The notes: a model not told the origin generated them from the letters alone. Counted from the first letter of the stretch, positions 23,704 through 33,422 are shown. The stretch: 64,000 nt of DNA from Acinetobacter sp. LoGeW2-3 (GCF_002688565.1 NZ_CP024011.1:1674001-1738000), one strand, 5' to 3'. Numbers and translations are program-made.

Positions 23704-25647
23704 ATGAATATAAAAAAAATCTTTCCATTTGCTTTAACGGCATTGGTCACAGCATTAACAGCTTGTGGTGGTGGCGGTAGTACCAATGTAAAATCTGAAA
23801 ATGATGAACCTGCGACAACCAACGGGAGTTGTAGTGGTCAAGGGTGTGTACAGTGGGGCTTGGAATATCCCCTTGATGGCTTAAATTTCAACTGTAGTAG
23901 TGATACTAAAAATAATTTTATTACTCAATTTAATCGTAACGATGGTGTTGCAACGGGGCGTTGTAAAGAAACTGATGAAATCGAATTTTATATTGCTAGT
24001 GAACTCGATACGCGGATCAATATTGGGAAAATTAAACTCAGTGATTTTATTCAAATTTCAGGAATCGAATCGAGTTTCCCACGTTTGAGTTTATTGGATA
24101 TTAGCGCAGGACAACCGAATGCTAGTAGCTTGAATCTAAATGATCCGAGTATTAAAAAAGCAATGAATACTGTTAAAGTATTGCAAACTTTGGCATTAGA
24201 AGAAAAGAACATTACTGATCCAACAGATATTCAGCCACTCTATATCAATGAAAAGATTCGTGAACGTTTAAACAAAATTACAAAGTCTATCAACGTTGCT
24301 GATACAGATTTTGAATCACAAATTAAACCTGTGATCGATATTACTAAGATTAAAGATGAAGATGCATTTAAGGCAGTGAGTAAGCTTGCGATTATTGCCA
24401 ATGCTGCAGTGTACCAGCCTGAATTTTCACTGTTTTCTACTGACGGTTTATTGAGTCAGCTCAGTGGCTCAAATGGTCTGGTAGGATGTGATAAGACAAG
24501 CTGTAGTGCTTCAGATAAAAATACGCGTCATGTATTTGGTCATTTCATGCTGATTACAGACCGTCAGGGGTATACCTTTGGTTCAGGTGTTCAGTGGCGT
24601 GATAAAGACCTCATTGTTGCAGGTAGTAATTTAACCTCCTTAGGTGGTATCAATGCTGAAATGATTCGTAAGGTGAAGCCAGTTGGAATGACTGCTCTGC
24701 CACAAAAAACATGGTTAGATGTAGTAGCGGATAAGATCACCTCTCCGTATCAATTTAACGTGGGTCAAAGTCAAGATAAGCTAGAAATTACACAAGGTAC
24801 TTTACTCAGTGACTCGGTGATTGCAGGGACTGAAAACTTCTATAAATTGATCGTGAAAGGAAAAGTAGATAACACACCGTTGACTGCAGTTGAGCAAGCA
24901 AAACTTGGTAAATGGAGAATGTCAGCAGATAATCTGAACTACAATGGTTCAGTAGATTTATATAAGATTTTCCCAATCAGCTATTTAGATGGCGAAGTCT
25001 TTAAAACTGCGAGTAATGTGGCGAAAGGTCAGAAATATATCTTCCCAATTTATGGCGAACTTGAGTTTAAATTTACTGATACTACCCACAGTCCTGTAAA
25101 AGTAGGTGTCGTTATTGATAGTAATGGTGATGTCCGCACTAATCGTCAATCTGAAACGACCCTTGCAATGGATCAGAGCAATGGCTGTCAAGGCGATGTT
25201 TTAGGCGATAATCTTGAAGATGCCAATGGCGTTACCCAATATCGTTTAGGGACTTTGGGTCGTGCATTTGCCAAAGATAAAACATTGTCGATTCGTATGG
25301 TTTTAGGTCATGAAGACTTTGGTGATATTAATGGTGCTTTGATTGGGGTGGATTCGCGTATTGAAACTTCAACAAATGCCAATGACAGTATTGTGATTGG
25401 TGGTGCACTGATTAATGTCTCGAATTTATTGAATTCAAGTGCTGGACAAAAAGGTCGTATTACCTTTACCAACTCAGCCGGAGAAGCTGTTGGTTGGGCA
25501 AATACTTTGGCAAGTTTCCAAAATATTTATAATACAGCGAATAAAGAATCGACTTCTGTAACAGATGACGATAAAGCGCTGGCAAAACTCAATGGCGGTA
25601 CAGTGAGTCTGAATCTTGCGAACTGTTATACGGTGAAGCAAAAATAA
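23704..25647 (+). CDS. filF: Putative pilus system lipoprotein FilF
   Basis: A 647-residue lipoprotein: the lipobox LTAC is followed by GGGGS, and residue +2 is Gly, which permits outer-membrane sorting. The remainder is a large exported domain with few recognisable motifs; several Cys residues (for example near GSCSGQGCVQWG and GCDKTSCS) suggest disulfides. It is the last gene of the cluster, 21 bp after filE, and is closed by a terminator. It may be the surface or tip component, but that is a guess. Confidence 0.8.
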   Translation: MNIKKIFPFALTALVTALTACGGGGSTNVKSENDEPATTNGSCSGQGCVQWGLEYPLDGLNFNCSSDTKNNFITQFNRNDGVATGRCKETDEIEFYIASELDTRINIGKIKLSDFIQISGIESSFPRLSLLDISAGQPNASSLNLNDPSIKKAMNTVKVLQTLALEEKNITDPTDIQPLYINEKIRERLNKITKSINVADTDFESQIKPVIDITKIKDEDAFKAVSKLAIIANAAVYQPEFSLFSTDGLLSQLSGSNGLVGCDKTSCSASDKNTRHVFGHFMLITDRQGYTFGSGVQWRDKDLIVAGSNLTSLGGINAEMIRKVKPVGMTALPQKTWLDVVADKITSPYQFNVGQSQDKLEITQGTLLSDSVIAGTENFYKLIVKGKVDNTPLTAVEQAKLGKWRMSADNLNYNGSVDLYKIFPISYLDGEVFKTASNVAKGQKYIFPIYGELEFKFTDTTHSPVKVGVVIDSNGDVRTNRQSETTLAMDQSNGCQGDVLGDNLEDANGVTQYRLGTLGRAFAKDKTLSIRMVLGHEDFGDINGALIGVDSRIETSTNANDSIVIGGALINVSNLLNSSAGQKGRITFTNSAGEAVGWANTLASFQNIYNTANKESTSVTDDDKALAKLNGGTVSLNLANCYTVKQK

Positions 25648-25656
25648 TCCAATTAT

Positions 25657-25685
25657 AAAAAAGCCCATCATTGATGGGCTTTTTT
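25657..25685. terminator. Bidirectional terminator between filF and the phospholipase D gene
   Basis: AAAAAGCCCATCA and TGATGGGCTTTTT form a stem with T-tracts on both strands, between convergent genes. Confidence 0.9.
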
Positions 25686-25704
25686 ATATCTTAAGATTTG
25701 AAGT

Positions 25705-27339
25705 TTACATAAACCCTTCAAGCGGTAACCAAGAAACGAATTTTACCAACGCTTTGTTATACCATTTCATATGAGGTTCTTTGGTCAAAGTTTTAATCTC
25801 ACCATTAGATTGCTTGATCTTCCAGTTGATATTTTGATTAGTATCTAAAACCAGTTTATAGGCATATTTACTCAAGTTCTGATCCATCGTTTTATGCACA
25901 GCTTGGGCAAGGGTAGGACTGTTAAGTAATACACCAATTTCTGTATTCAGGTAGGCTGAACGTGGGTCAAAGTTAAAAGAGCCGATAAATACTTGTTTCT
26001 CATCTAAGGCCATCAGTTTGGCATGTAAGCTGGAACGACTTAAGCCTTTCAAACTAACTTTAGCCTTGTCGGCAATTTCCTTGGTATTAGCATTCAGGTT
26101 TGCTGCCTCAGGTGCAGCGAGAAACTCATACAATTGAACATCATTTTTCAGTAAATCCTGGCGATACTTAGAATAAAAAGCATGCACAACAGGAACATCA
26201 TTGGCTTTATAAGAATTGGTTAGTACTCGAACCTTAATATTATTTTGAGCAAGATCCTTCAGGCGTTCGGCACCTTCTTTCTCTGGCACAAAATAGGCAG
26301 AAACAATATCTACACTCTGTTCAGGCTTTTCCAGATGTTGTAACAATTGGAAATTTAGATGCTCTTCTTTTTTAGCCTTGGACTTGATCTTAGTAGGTGG
26401 ATCTTTGACTACTTCTGCTTCGACCCAATCCAGCTGGATATTATGCTCAAGCCATTTGTCAAAAGCCTGAGACCTGTTGGCTAAATCGAGATAGTTTTGT
26501 ACTCGCGGATCATCCTGATGGGCTTTTAGCTGCTGTTTCAGGCTTTCAAAGCGCAAGCTGTGATGGCCTGGATTAACAATATTTCGAACCGGGTAAGCAT
26601 AGTCATCATTCCAGTACTCATCGAAGGAATGGATGATCTCATCAGAGGCTGCACCAGCAAGCAGGACATCGACATCAGAGAATTGATAGTTATCACTGAC
26701 ATTGTAATACTGGTTGCTCATATTACGACCACCAATTAGCGCAATTTGATTATCAGCAATAAAGCTTTTGTTATGCATACGTCGGTTGATTCGTTTCAGA
26801 TCCAGCACCATATCCATAGCACGATGCTGACGGAAGCGGTAAGGGTTATATAAGCGCACATCGATATTCTGATGCTGATCTAGCGCCAGATAAATACCTT
26901 CCATCTTCTTGGCATTGTTATCATCAATCAGGAGGCGAACCTTCACCCCACGGTCGGCAGCCTGAATAATGGCATTCAAAGCCAATGCACCAATCCGGTC
27001 ATTATCCCAAATGTAATATTGCAGGTCTAAAGATTTTTCAGCCTTATGAATCAGTTGTATACGAGCTGCGAGTGCTTCAAGTGGATCATATAAAACATGA
27101 TAGCCAGTCAGACCGACATATTGATCACGTAAAGGTTGTACTATTTTGGACAGGGAAGTCTGTGAAGTATCGGTTTCAAAGGCGGTATGCGAAGGTCGTT
27201 CTACCTGCGGAGGTAGCGTGCTACAGGCAGGGATTCCCAGAACAAGGCTAAAACCCAGTAAGACAGCAGATTTATATGAAGTATTACGTTCGGGAGTGAC
27301 CAGGGGCAGGTCGGCCTTGGAGCGGGGAGCAATCGTCAT
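25705..27339 (-). CDS. Phospholipase D family lipoprotein (ClsC-like)
   Basis: A 544-residue protein with two HKD catalytic motifs: HNKSFIAD (His189, Lys191, Asp196) and HAKLMALD (His439, Lys441, Asp446). Such proteins hydrolyse or transfer phosphatidyl groups; the two-HKD layout and LQYYIWDND resemble cardiolipin synthase C-type enzymes. A hydrophobic stretch ending in the lipobox GIPAC (Cys39) predicts a lipoprotein, preceded by an unusually long 22-residue N-tail. It is convergent with filF. Exact substrate is not decided by sequence. Confidence 0.85.
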   Translation of the reverse strand: MTIAPRSKADLPLVTPERNTSYKSAVLLGFSLVLGIPACSTLPPQVERPSHTAFETDTSQTSLSKIVQPLRDQYVGLTGYHVLYDPLEALAARIQLIHKAEKSLDLQYYIWDNDRIGALALNAIIQAADRGVKVRLLIDDNNAKKMEGIYLALDQHQNIDVRLYNPYRFRQHRAMDMVLDLKRINRRMHNKSFIADNQIALIGGRNMSNQYYNVSDNYQFSDVDVLLAGAASDEIIHSFDEYWNDDYAYPVRNIVNPGHHSLRFESLKQQLKAHQDDPRVQNYLDLANRSQAFDKWLEHNIQLDWVEAEVVKDPPTKIKSKAKKEEHLNFQLLQHLEKPEQSVDIVSAYFVPEKEGAERLKDLAQNNIKVRVLTNSYKANDVPVVHAFYSKYRQDLLKNDVQLYEFLAAPEAANLNANTKEIADKAKVSLKGLSRSSLHAKLMALDEKQVFIGSFNFDPRSAYLNTEIGVLLNSPTLAQAVHKTMDQNLSKYAYKLVLDTNQNINWKIKQSNGEIKTLTKEPHMKWYNKALVKFVSWLPLEGFM

Positions 27340-27440
27340 ATGAGTCTAAGCGTGATAAATTAGGTTTGAGTATAATTGCCAGCTGTGAAAAGATAAATAC
27401 AAAGCAGCGTATGTACTGAAGAACTGGACAAGGCGAAACT

Positions 27441-28451
27441 ATGGGGAATATTGATTCCGTGATCTTTTATTTCTATATCGGAATGGCGATTTTGGCGCTG
27501 TGGTGTATATCACAGGCATGGATCAGTCAGTCACATACCCAGACCATTCATCCCTTTAAAGCCTTTACCCATCTGCTCGCTTTTTATCTGTCTTATCTGC
27601 TGATTCCTTTATTTTTCTTCAGTATTTATGCCGGATTTGCAGGCTATTACTCGATTCATGAAGCTGTTTTTATTTGTTTGTTGAGTGGGGTCTTGAGTTA
27701 TGCGCGTTTTATCGAACCGCATCTGATTCAAGTTAAAACGACGCGTTATCAGATTAATCCCGATAAAAAATTGGATAAGCCAGTCCGTATTGCACTCATT
27801 GCGGATCTGCATATTGGTTTATTTTCTGGTCATGAGCGCCAGCTGAAGCAAATTGTACATAAATTAAATCAGCAGCAGCCAGATTTAGTGGTAGTGGCAG
27901 GTGACTGGACTTATGAACCGGAAGACACCTTAACCGAAGAGATCGCCGTCCTGAAGGAGATTCAGGCACCAGTTTATTCTGTTAATGGCAATCATGATGA
28001 ACAGTATCCTGGACCTCCTATTCAAGAGCTATTACATACTGCGCTTGCAACCAACAACGTGATGGATATTGAAGGGCAGATCGTTGAATTTAATGAATTC
28101 CGCTTAGTCGGTATTGGCGATCTGTGGGCAGGAAAAGCAGATATGCGTTTCTTACCTGACTTGCCACAAGACAAGCCATGGGTGATCCTGTCGCATAATC
28201 CGGATACGGTAGATATGGTGCCGCAATTGCCAAGTCGACCACTGATGCTTTCTGGGCATACGCATGGCGGGCAAGTGGAACTGCCATGGCTGACGGATTA
28301 TGTGATGAAAAAGGTATCTATTCTTGGACATAAGCGCGGGCTATACCGACATGAACATGCCGATGTGTTTGTGACCGTAGGAACTGGTCTGGTTGGTGTG
28401 CCTTTCCGTTTTCGTGTACCACCAACCATTGATATCATTGAACTGGTATAA
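27441..28451 (+). CDS. Membrane-anchored metallophosphoesterase
   Basis: A 336-residue protein with three to four N-terminal membrane segments (roughly residues 6-110), then a calcineurin-like phosphoesterase domain. Metal-ligand motifs are seen in order: DLHIG, GDWTYE, NGNHDE, LSHNPD and GHTHGGQ. The layout matches the YaeI/YkuE group of membrane phosphoesterases; the substrate is unknown. It stands alone, divergent from the phospholipase D gene and convergent with the next. Confidence 0.88.
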   Translation: MGNIDSVIFYFYIGMAILALWCISQAWISQSHTQTIHPFKAFTHLLAFYLSYLLIPLFFFSIYAGFAGYYSIHEAVFICLLSGVLSYARFIEPHLIQVKTTRYQINPDKKLDKPVRIALIADLHIGLFSGHERQLKQIVHKLNQQQPDLVVVAGDWTYEPEDTLTEEIAVLKEIQAPVYSVNGNHDEQYPGPPIQELLHTALATNNVMDIEGQIVEFNEFRLVGIGDLWAGKADMRFLPDLPQDKPWVILSHNPDTVDMVPQLPSRPLMLSGHTHGGQVELPWLTDYVMKKVSILGHKRGLYRHEHADVFVTVGTGLVGVPFRFRVPPTIDIIELV

Positions 28452-28475
28452 ATGAGTTGTGGCTGAGTTTAGCCC

Positions 28476-28916
28476 TTAACGAACCATCCAGATAATTACC
28501 GTAATTAAAATAATGATACCTGCAATAATCCAGATCAGATGCGGTCCATTTTTTGCAGTAACGGGTTCAGCAACTTTTTCCTGCAACTCTCGAGTCGATT
28601 CAGGGACGGGTGGACGAGTAGCATGATCTTGTGTAGCACTCGTAGGAATGGAGACTGCAATAGAATCAGTCAGTGTTTCAGTCTTTAACTGTCGATCAGC
28701 CGTGACATCATCGCTAAATCTTGCACCTTGGGTCTGTACCTGTAAGGCAGCATCATGTTCCATCACAATGGCAGCAATGACTTCCAGCGCCTGTTGTTGG
28801 TTCAATGAAGTATGTTGGACAATATATTGGATGGCCTCGGTTTTTTTATCATCTTCCAGTAAGACCACAATATGAACCAATTGTTCTTCGGTTAAATATT
28901 CGATCGGATCCTGCAT
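28476..28916 (-). CDS. Hypothetical tail-anchored membrane protein
   Basis: A 146-residue protein of unknown family. Residues 1-55 are helical and acidic (PIEYLTEEQLVHIVVLLEDD), followed by a Thr/Ser/Pro-rich linker and a single C-terminal membrane helix (LIWIIAGIIILITVIIWM). No signal peptide is present, so the N-terminus should face the cytoplasm. It is probably real because of coding-like composition and the ordered architecture; function cannot be stated. Confidence 0.65.
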   Translation of the reverse strand: MQDPIEYLTEEQLVHIVVLLEDDKKTEAIQYIVQHTSLNQQQALEVIAAIVMEHDAALQVQTQGARFSDDVTADRQLKTETLTDSIAVSIPTSATQDHATRPPVPESTRELQEKVAEPVTAKNGPHLIWIIAGIIILITVIIWMVR

Positions 28917-29011
28917 GTTTTATCCTTCTGGTTATGAATCCATCTCTGTATTGTTCCGTAAATAGAAGGGGAGAAATAGCAGTTTTTTGTTGCATCTCGA
29001 ATTGCAGAAAT

Positions 29012-29044
29012 AAAAAAAGCCAGCGTTAATACGCCGGCTTTTTA
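29012..29044 (-). terminator. Terminator after the MFS transporter gene
   Basis: AAGCCAGCG and CGCCGGCTT form a stem with one mismatch; the minus strand runs into a T-tract. Confidence 0.75.
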
Positions 29045-29060
29045 TTGGGTGATTCCAGAA

Positions 29061-30368
29061 TTAGATTTGATTGTTTACATCATCATTCTTGGTTTCACGA
29101 ATCAGCAGGAATGCTAATAATGACAGAATCGATGCCGCAGTTAGGTAATAACCTACAGCAGATAAGCCATATTGTGTTGCCAGCTTGGTTGCGATCAATG
29201 GCGCAAAAGATGCACCGAAAATACCAGCCAAGTTAAAGGTCAACGCAGAACCTGTATAGCGCACTGAAGTCGGAAAGATTTCAGACAATACGGTACCAAT
29301 CGGGCCATAAGTTAAGCCCATGATTGCAAGGCCGATACACAGGAATAAGAACACGACAATGGTGCTGCCTGATTCAAGCATGTCAGCAAAGAAGATACCG
29401 AAGATCGCAGAAACGATACATACGCCGATTGAAGTTGCTTTACGACCAAACTTCTCTGCAAATACAGCAGATAGTGGGATGAACGCAGCAAAGCATAGTG
29501 TTGCTACCAATTGCAGCTGCAGGAATTCTTCACGTGAATAGCCGAGCTGTTTCGTACCCCATTGCAATGCGAATACTGTGGTCAGGTAGAACACAACGAA
29601 GGTACAGATGGCAGCGATGGTACCCAATACCAGCATTTTAGAATGCTTTTTGAATACTTCGAAGAAAGGTACATTTACTTCTTTTTGCTTTTTCAATACG
29701 TTCTGGAATGCAGGTGTTTCATGCAATTTCAGACGAATCCAAAGGCCCATGATTACAAGCAAAGCACTAGAAATGAATGGAATACGCCAGCCCCATTGCA
29801 TGAACTCTGCTTCAGTCATTAACGCACCGAGCGTCAAGAATGAGCCAGTTGCCAAGATAAAGCCAAGCGGAGCACCTAATTGCGGGAACATACCATACCA
29901 GGCACGTTTACCTTCAGGAGCATTTTCAGTTGCAAGTAATACAGCCCCTGACCATTCACCACCCAGACCAAGGCCCTGACCTAAACGGCACAGTGCCAAC
30001 AGTAAAGGTGCTACGATGCCAATTTGACCATAAGTTGGCAGTAGGCCAATGGCTACAGTAGACAGGCCCATGGTCAGCAAGGCAGCAACCAGAGTGGCTT
30101 TACGACCAATTCTATCGCCGAGGTGACCAAACAATGCCGCACCGATCGGACGAGCAATAAAGGCAATTGCGAAAGTCGCAAGAGACTGAATCGTTGCGGT
30201 CATTGGGTCTGTACTTGCTGGGAAGAACAGATAGGGGAAAATAATGACAGCGGCAGTGGCATAAATATAGAAATCGAAGAACTCGATTGTAGTGCCTACT
30301 AAACTCGCTGTTAAAACGCGGAATTTTGAGTTTTGTGCTGGCTGAGCAGCAGAATTTGACGACGCCAT
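29061..30368 (-). CDS. MFS transporter, metabolite:H+ symporter (MHS) type
   Basis: A 435-residue, 12-helix carrier. The motif GHLGDRIGRKATL between helices 2 and 3, and GLGLGGEWSGAVLLATE with PEGKRAWYGMFPQLGAP, are typical of the MHS group (ProP, ShiA, KgtP, citrate carriers). Members use the proton gradient to take up organic acids or osmolytes. No neighbouring catabolic genes identify the substrate. Confidence 0.9.
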   Translation of the reverse strand: MASSNSAAQPAQNSKFRVLTASLVGTTIEFFDFYIYATAAVIIFPYLFFPASTDPMTATIQSLATFAIAFIARPIGAALFGHLGDRIGRKATLVAALLTMGLSTVAIGLLPTYGQIGIVAPLLLALCRLGQGLGLGGEWSGAVLLATENAPEGKRAWYGMFPQLGAPLGFILATGSFLTLGALMTEAEFMQWGWRIPFISSALLVIMGLWIRLKLHETPAFQNVLKKQKEVNVPFFEVFKKHSKMLVLGTIAAICTFVVFYLTTVFALQWGTKQLGYSREEFLQLQLVATLCFAAFIPLSAVFAEKFGRKATSIGVCIVSAIFGIFFADMLESGSTIVVFLFLCIGLAIMGLTYGPIGTVLSEIFPTSVRYTGSALTFNLAGIFGASFAPLIATKLATQYGLSAVGYYLTAASILSLLAFLLIRETKNDDVNNQI

Positions 30369-30510
30369 GAATGACCTTACACTTACTAAAAATAAAAGAA
30401 CTTAGTTTTAAAAGCGTAATCTTTTTAAAAAAGGCGTAATTTCTTAAAAAAACAACTGCAACCTTCTCAATTCAACTCGCTCAGGGTCACTGAAATGAAG
30501 AATGAGAGGA

Positions 30511-31155
30511 TTAAATCACGTAAAGATAGATGGACAGAAAATGTGATCCTGCGCCTATCAATACAAAAATGTGCCAGATAGCGTGCGTATATCTTACTCT
30601 TTTTAAGGCGTAAAACAATGCACCCACCGTATAAGCAAGTCCACCAATGATGAGAAAGGTTAAAGATTGAGCAGATAAATATTTCTGCATATCATCAATA
30701 ACTAACAGTGCAAGCCAGCCCATTGCGAGGTAAGCGAACAGGGAAAGTTTCTGAAAACGATGAATGAATATGAACTTGAATAGTGTTCCAAGGACAGCAA
30801 TGATCCATAAAGCGATCAATAAATACTGGGCTTTGGCCGTCGGGATGGCGATCGCCAGAAATGGTGTGTAAGTGCCAGCAATCAGATAATAGATCGCAGT
30901 ATGGTCAATTTTTTTATAGAAGTAACGTCGATCCGCAGTAGTGGCCATGTGGTACAGCATCGAGGCAGAAAAAAGCACAATCATGCTTAGTCCATAGACC
31001 CATAGGCCAAGCCATTGACCCGTGCTGAGGTAAGAGCCTTTAATGACCAGCAAAATCCCGGCAATCACCGATAAGGCAGCACCTACACCGTGACTGATGT
31101 AGTTGATGCGCTCTTCGACAGCATCATAATCCTGAAGCAGTGGTGCATTTGACAT
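30511..31155 (-). CDS. Hemolysin III (PAQR) family membrane protein, YqfA-like
   Basis: A 214-residue, seven-helix protein. PAQR signatures are present: HGVGAALSVIAG, SMLYHMATTADRRYFYKKIDH, IAGTYTPF and the C-terminal HAIWHIFVLIGAGSHF, whose His residues bind zinc in relatives. Bacterial members are linked to membrane lipid homeostasis; the hemolysin name is historical. I chose the ATG at 31155, with AAGAAG about 8 nt upstream, rather than the open frame from 31197. Confidence 0.88.
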   Translation of the reverse strand: MSNAPLLQDYDAVEERINYISHGVGAALSVIAGILLVIKGSYLSTGQWLGLWVYGLSMIVLFSASMLYHMATTADRRYFYKKIDHTAIYYLIAGTYTPFLAIAIPTAKAQYLLIALWIIAVLGTLFKFIFIHRFQKLSLFAYLAMGWLALLVIDDMQKYLSAQSLTFLIIGGLAYTVGALFYALKRVRYTHAIWHIFVLIGAGSHFLSIYLYVI

Positions 31156-31256
31156 AGTTATCATTCTTCTTAAATATACAAATGTATAGTAATTCAATTT
31201 TGCTTTTAGAGTAAGAACATTTACACTTTAATGGCAATTCATTTTAGGTTTCATTT

Positions 31257-32477
31257 ATGTCCACTTTGGCGTCTCTCTCAGTTCAAGAACAGCAATTTCT
31301 GGATACTTTCCAGCAAGCCATTGAAACAGATCATTTTGATCGCCTGATTTTAAGTCAGTATAAGGGCGAATTGGAACAGCTAGAGAAAATGACCTTGCGC
31401 GTCATTTTACTGAATGAACAGAAAGTATTGAGTTGTCTGTACCGATATAAGACCCAGGATGTCACCAAAAATTATCCTTTATCAGAAGCTCTCTCTCAGG
31501 TGACTGAATTACTGGCATGTTGCAAGCAGGCCAATTTGATCACCACAGCCGAAGAATTGCAGCTGAAAAAGAACAAGAAAAAAGTCATGCTGACTCGTAG
31601 CAAAACTAAACCCGTCATTAAGTCCAAAACTGCTGAACAGGGTCATGACCGAGTGAAGCAGCGCTATGTGGATCAGGACAGCGTATTTCTACAACATCTT
31701 GGCATTACCGATCAGCAAGGTCAGGTCATTCCAAGTATGGCGCGTAAGTGGAAACAGATTAATAAGTTTGTGGAAATCTTCTCGAATGCGCTTTCGCAGA
31801 TTCAAGCTTCTCAAGAAGGGCTGCGGGTGGTGGACTTTGGTTCAGGTAAAGGCTATCTGACTTGCGCCTTATATGACTATATGCAAAAGCATGGGCAGAC
31901 GCCGTGGGTGACTGGCGTAGAGCTAAATCCGAAAATGGTTGAGTTTTGTCAGAATGTGGCAGATCAATCCCAGTTTAACCAGCTCGATTTCTTCCAGGGC
32001 GATGTACGGACTTATGAGCCGGAACGTTTGGATGTGATGATCGCTTTACATGCCTGTGATGTGGCGACAGACTTTGCCATTCATACTGGTATTCGCCTGA
32101 ATGCCCAGATCATCATGTGCGCGCCATGTTGTCATAAGGAACTGCGTCCACAGTTGCAGGCACCGCAAATACTCAGTCCGATGCTGCAATTCGGGATTCA
32201 TGCCGGTCAGCAGGCTGAAATGCTGACTGATACGATTCGTGCCTTATTACTCAAAGCTTATGGTTATGAAACCAAAGTATTTGAATTTGTCGCGCTAGAA
32301 CATACCAGCAAGAATAAAATGATTCTGGCGGTGAAACGTAAAGACTATCAGGAACCAGATCAGGACGTACTGAACCAGATTCAGGCTTTAAAAGAGATGT
32401 ATGGGATTCAGAAACATTCGCTGGAATTATTGCTCAAAGATGAATGGGATCAGCAGGGGATTGGTTGTAAATGCTAA
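31257..32477 (+). CDS. Class I SAM-dependent methyltransferase
   Basis: A 406-residue protein with an N-terminal region of about 170 residues and a Rossmann methyltransferase domain. Motif I is VVDFGSGKGYL, the acidic residue ending strand 2 is in GVELNPKMV, and IALHACD with CAPCCHKEL follows. The last motif is characteristic of the Methyltransf_32 family, whose targets in bacteria are mostly unknown. Its end overlaps the next gene by 7 bp, so the two are co-translated. Confidence 0.82.
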   Translation: MSTLASLSVQEQQFLDTFQQAIETDHFDRLILSQYKGELEQLEKMTLRVILLNEQKVLSCLYRYKTQDVTKNYPLSEALSQVTELLACCKQANLITTAEELQLKKNKKKVMLTRSKTKPVIKSKTAEQGHDRVKQRYVDQDSVFLQHLGITDQQGQVIPSMARKWKQINKFVEIFSNALSQIQASQEGLRVVDFGSGKGYLTCALYDYMQKHGQTPWVTGVELNPKMVEFCQNVADQSQFNQLDFFQGDVRTYEPERLDVMIALHACDVATDFAIHTGIRLNAQIIMCAPCCHKELRPQLQAPQILSPMLQFGIHAGQQAEMLTDTIRALLLKAYGYETKVFEFVALEHTSKNKMILAVKRKDYQEPDQDVLNQIQALKEMYGIQKHSLELLLKDEWDQQGIGCKC

Positions 32478-32902
32478 GTTCAGCTGAGCTGAGAATTGTT
32501 GTTGGAACATGGGATGTGTTAGCAACAGATGCCAAAATGATTCGTGAAGCAGTGTTTATTCAGGAGCAAAACATTGCGCCTGAAGATGAGTGGGATGCTA
32601 AGGATGAAGTGTCTACCCATTTTGTGGCTTATCTGAATGATCAAGCAGTTGCCACAGCCCGACTATTAACAAGTAATAGTATCGGTCGTGTCGCAGTACT
32701 GAAATCAGCGCGTGGTCATAAGGTTGGGCAATGCCTAATGCAGTTTGTGATTGACTATGCACGCGCTGAAAGTCGGCAGTTTGTTAAACTTTCCTCTCAA
32801 GTGCATGCCATTGGCTTTTATCAAGCCTTAGGTTTTCAGCTACAGGGTGAGGAGTATTTAGATTGTGGTATTCCACATATTGATATGTATTTACCGTTGT
32901 AA
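32471..32902 (+). CDS. GNAT family N-acetyltransferase
   Basis: A 143-residue protein of the ElaA/GNAT type: FIQEQNIAPEDEWDAKDE near the N-terminus, an acetyl-CoA loop region around RVAVLKSARGHKVGQCLM, and the C-terminal KLSSQVHAIGFYQALGFQ. It presumably acetylates an amine or thialysine-like substrate. Its ATG lies inside the end of the methyltransferase gene, and a terminator follows. Confidence 0.88.
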   Translation: MLSSAELRIVVGTWDVLATDAKMIREAVFIQEQNIAPEDEWDAKDEVSTHFVAYLNDQAVATARLLTSNSIGRVAVLKSARGHKVGQCLMQFVIDYARAESRQFVKLSSQVHAIGFYQALGFQLQGEEYLDCGIPHIDMYLPL

Positions 32903-32921
32903 GGTTTCATTGTTCAGATAT

Positions 32922-32951
32922 AAAAAAAGCGAGGTACTGACCTCGCTTTTT
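32922..32951. terminator. Bidirectional terminator after the acetyltransferase gene
   Basis: AAAAAGCGAGGT and ACCTCGCTTTTT form a perfect 12-bp stem with a 4-nt loop, between convergent genes. Confidence 0.9.
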
Positions 32952-32963
32952 CATTTTTAAATC

Positions 32964-33314
32964 TTAATGACCATGTGCGCCGTTTGCAGTATGTTCAGTA
33001 TCCGTATTGGCATGTTCATCTGCTGACATATTGTGTTCTTTAGCAGTATCCGATTGAGGTGCAGTACCTTGTTGAGCTGCTGCACGCGCTTCCCGATCTG
33101 CCTGAGCTTTAGCAATGGCTTCTTCAGACATGGTCGGAGCATTTTTAAATGCATGTTGCTGAGTATTCTGTTTTTTCTGCTGGCTTGGCATATAGTCCGG
33201 TTCATTGCTAACTGCTAGCCAGAAGATAAACATGAATATGCCACCAATTATGCAGAAGATAATCAGTGCTCTCCAACCCCAAGGCGAATTTTCAGGTGTA
33301 TTTTGATCAGACAT
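32964..33314 (-). CDS. Hypothetical single-pass membrane protein with His-rich tail
   Basis: A 116-residue protein: short cytoplasmic N-terminus, one membrane helix (about residues 15-34, ALIIFCIIGGIFMFIFWL), then a Gln/Ala-rich helical stretch and a C-terminus rich in His, Asp, Asn and Thr ending GAHGH. It resembles no family I can name. A second reading frame overlaps it, but this one has the membrane-protein architecture and a proper position relative to the terminator. Confidence 0.65.
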   Translation of the reverse strand: MSDQNTPENSPWGWRALIIFCIIGGIFMFIFWLAVSNEPDYMPSQQKKQNTQQHAFKNAPTMSEEAIAKAQADREARAAAQQGTAPQSDTAKEHNMSADEHANTDTEHTANGAHGH

Positions 33315-33422
33315 AGCATGAACCTAAAGCGGATATAGAATCTATGTTACTTTATAACATAGATTGATTGAAAAGCAGACTGGATTTGCACCGCAAAATA
33401 TAGTTGGTTTTCAGCAAGCTAA

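Noticed and set aside
32957..33205. Alternative minus-strand frame overlapping the His-rich membrane protein
   Set aside because: It has no recognisable architecture, while the 116-residue frame has a clean membrane helix and proper boundaries.
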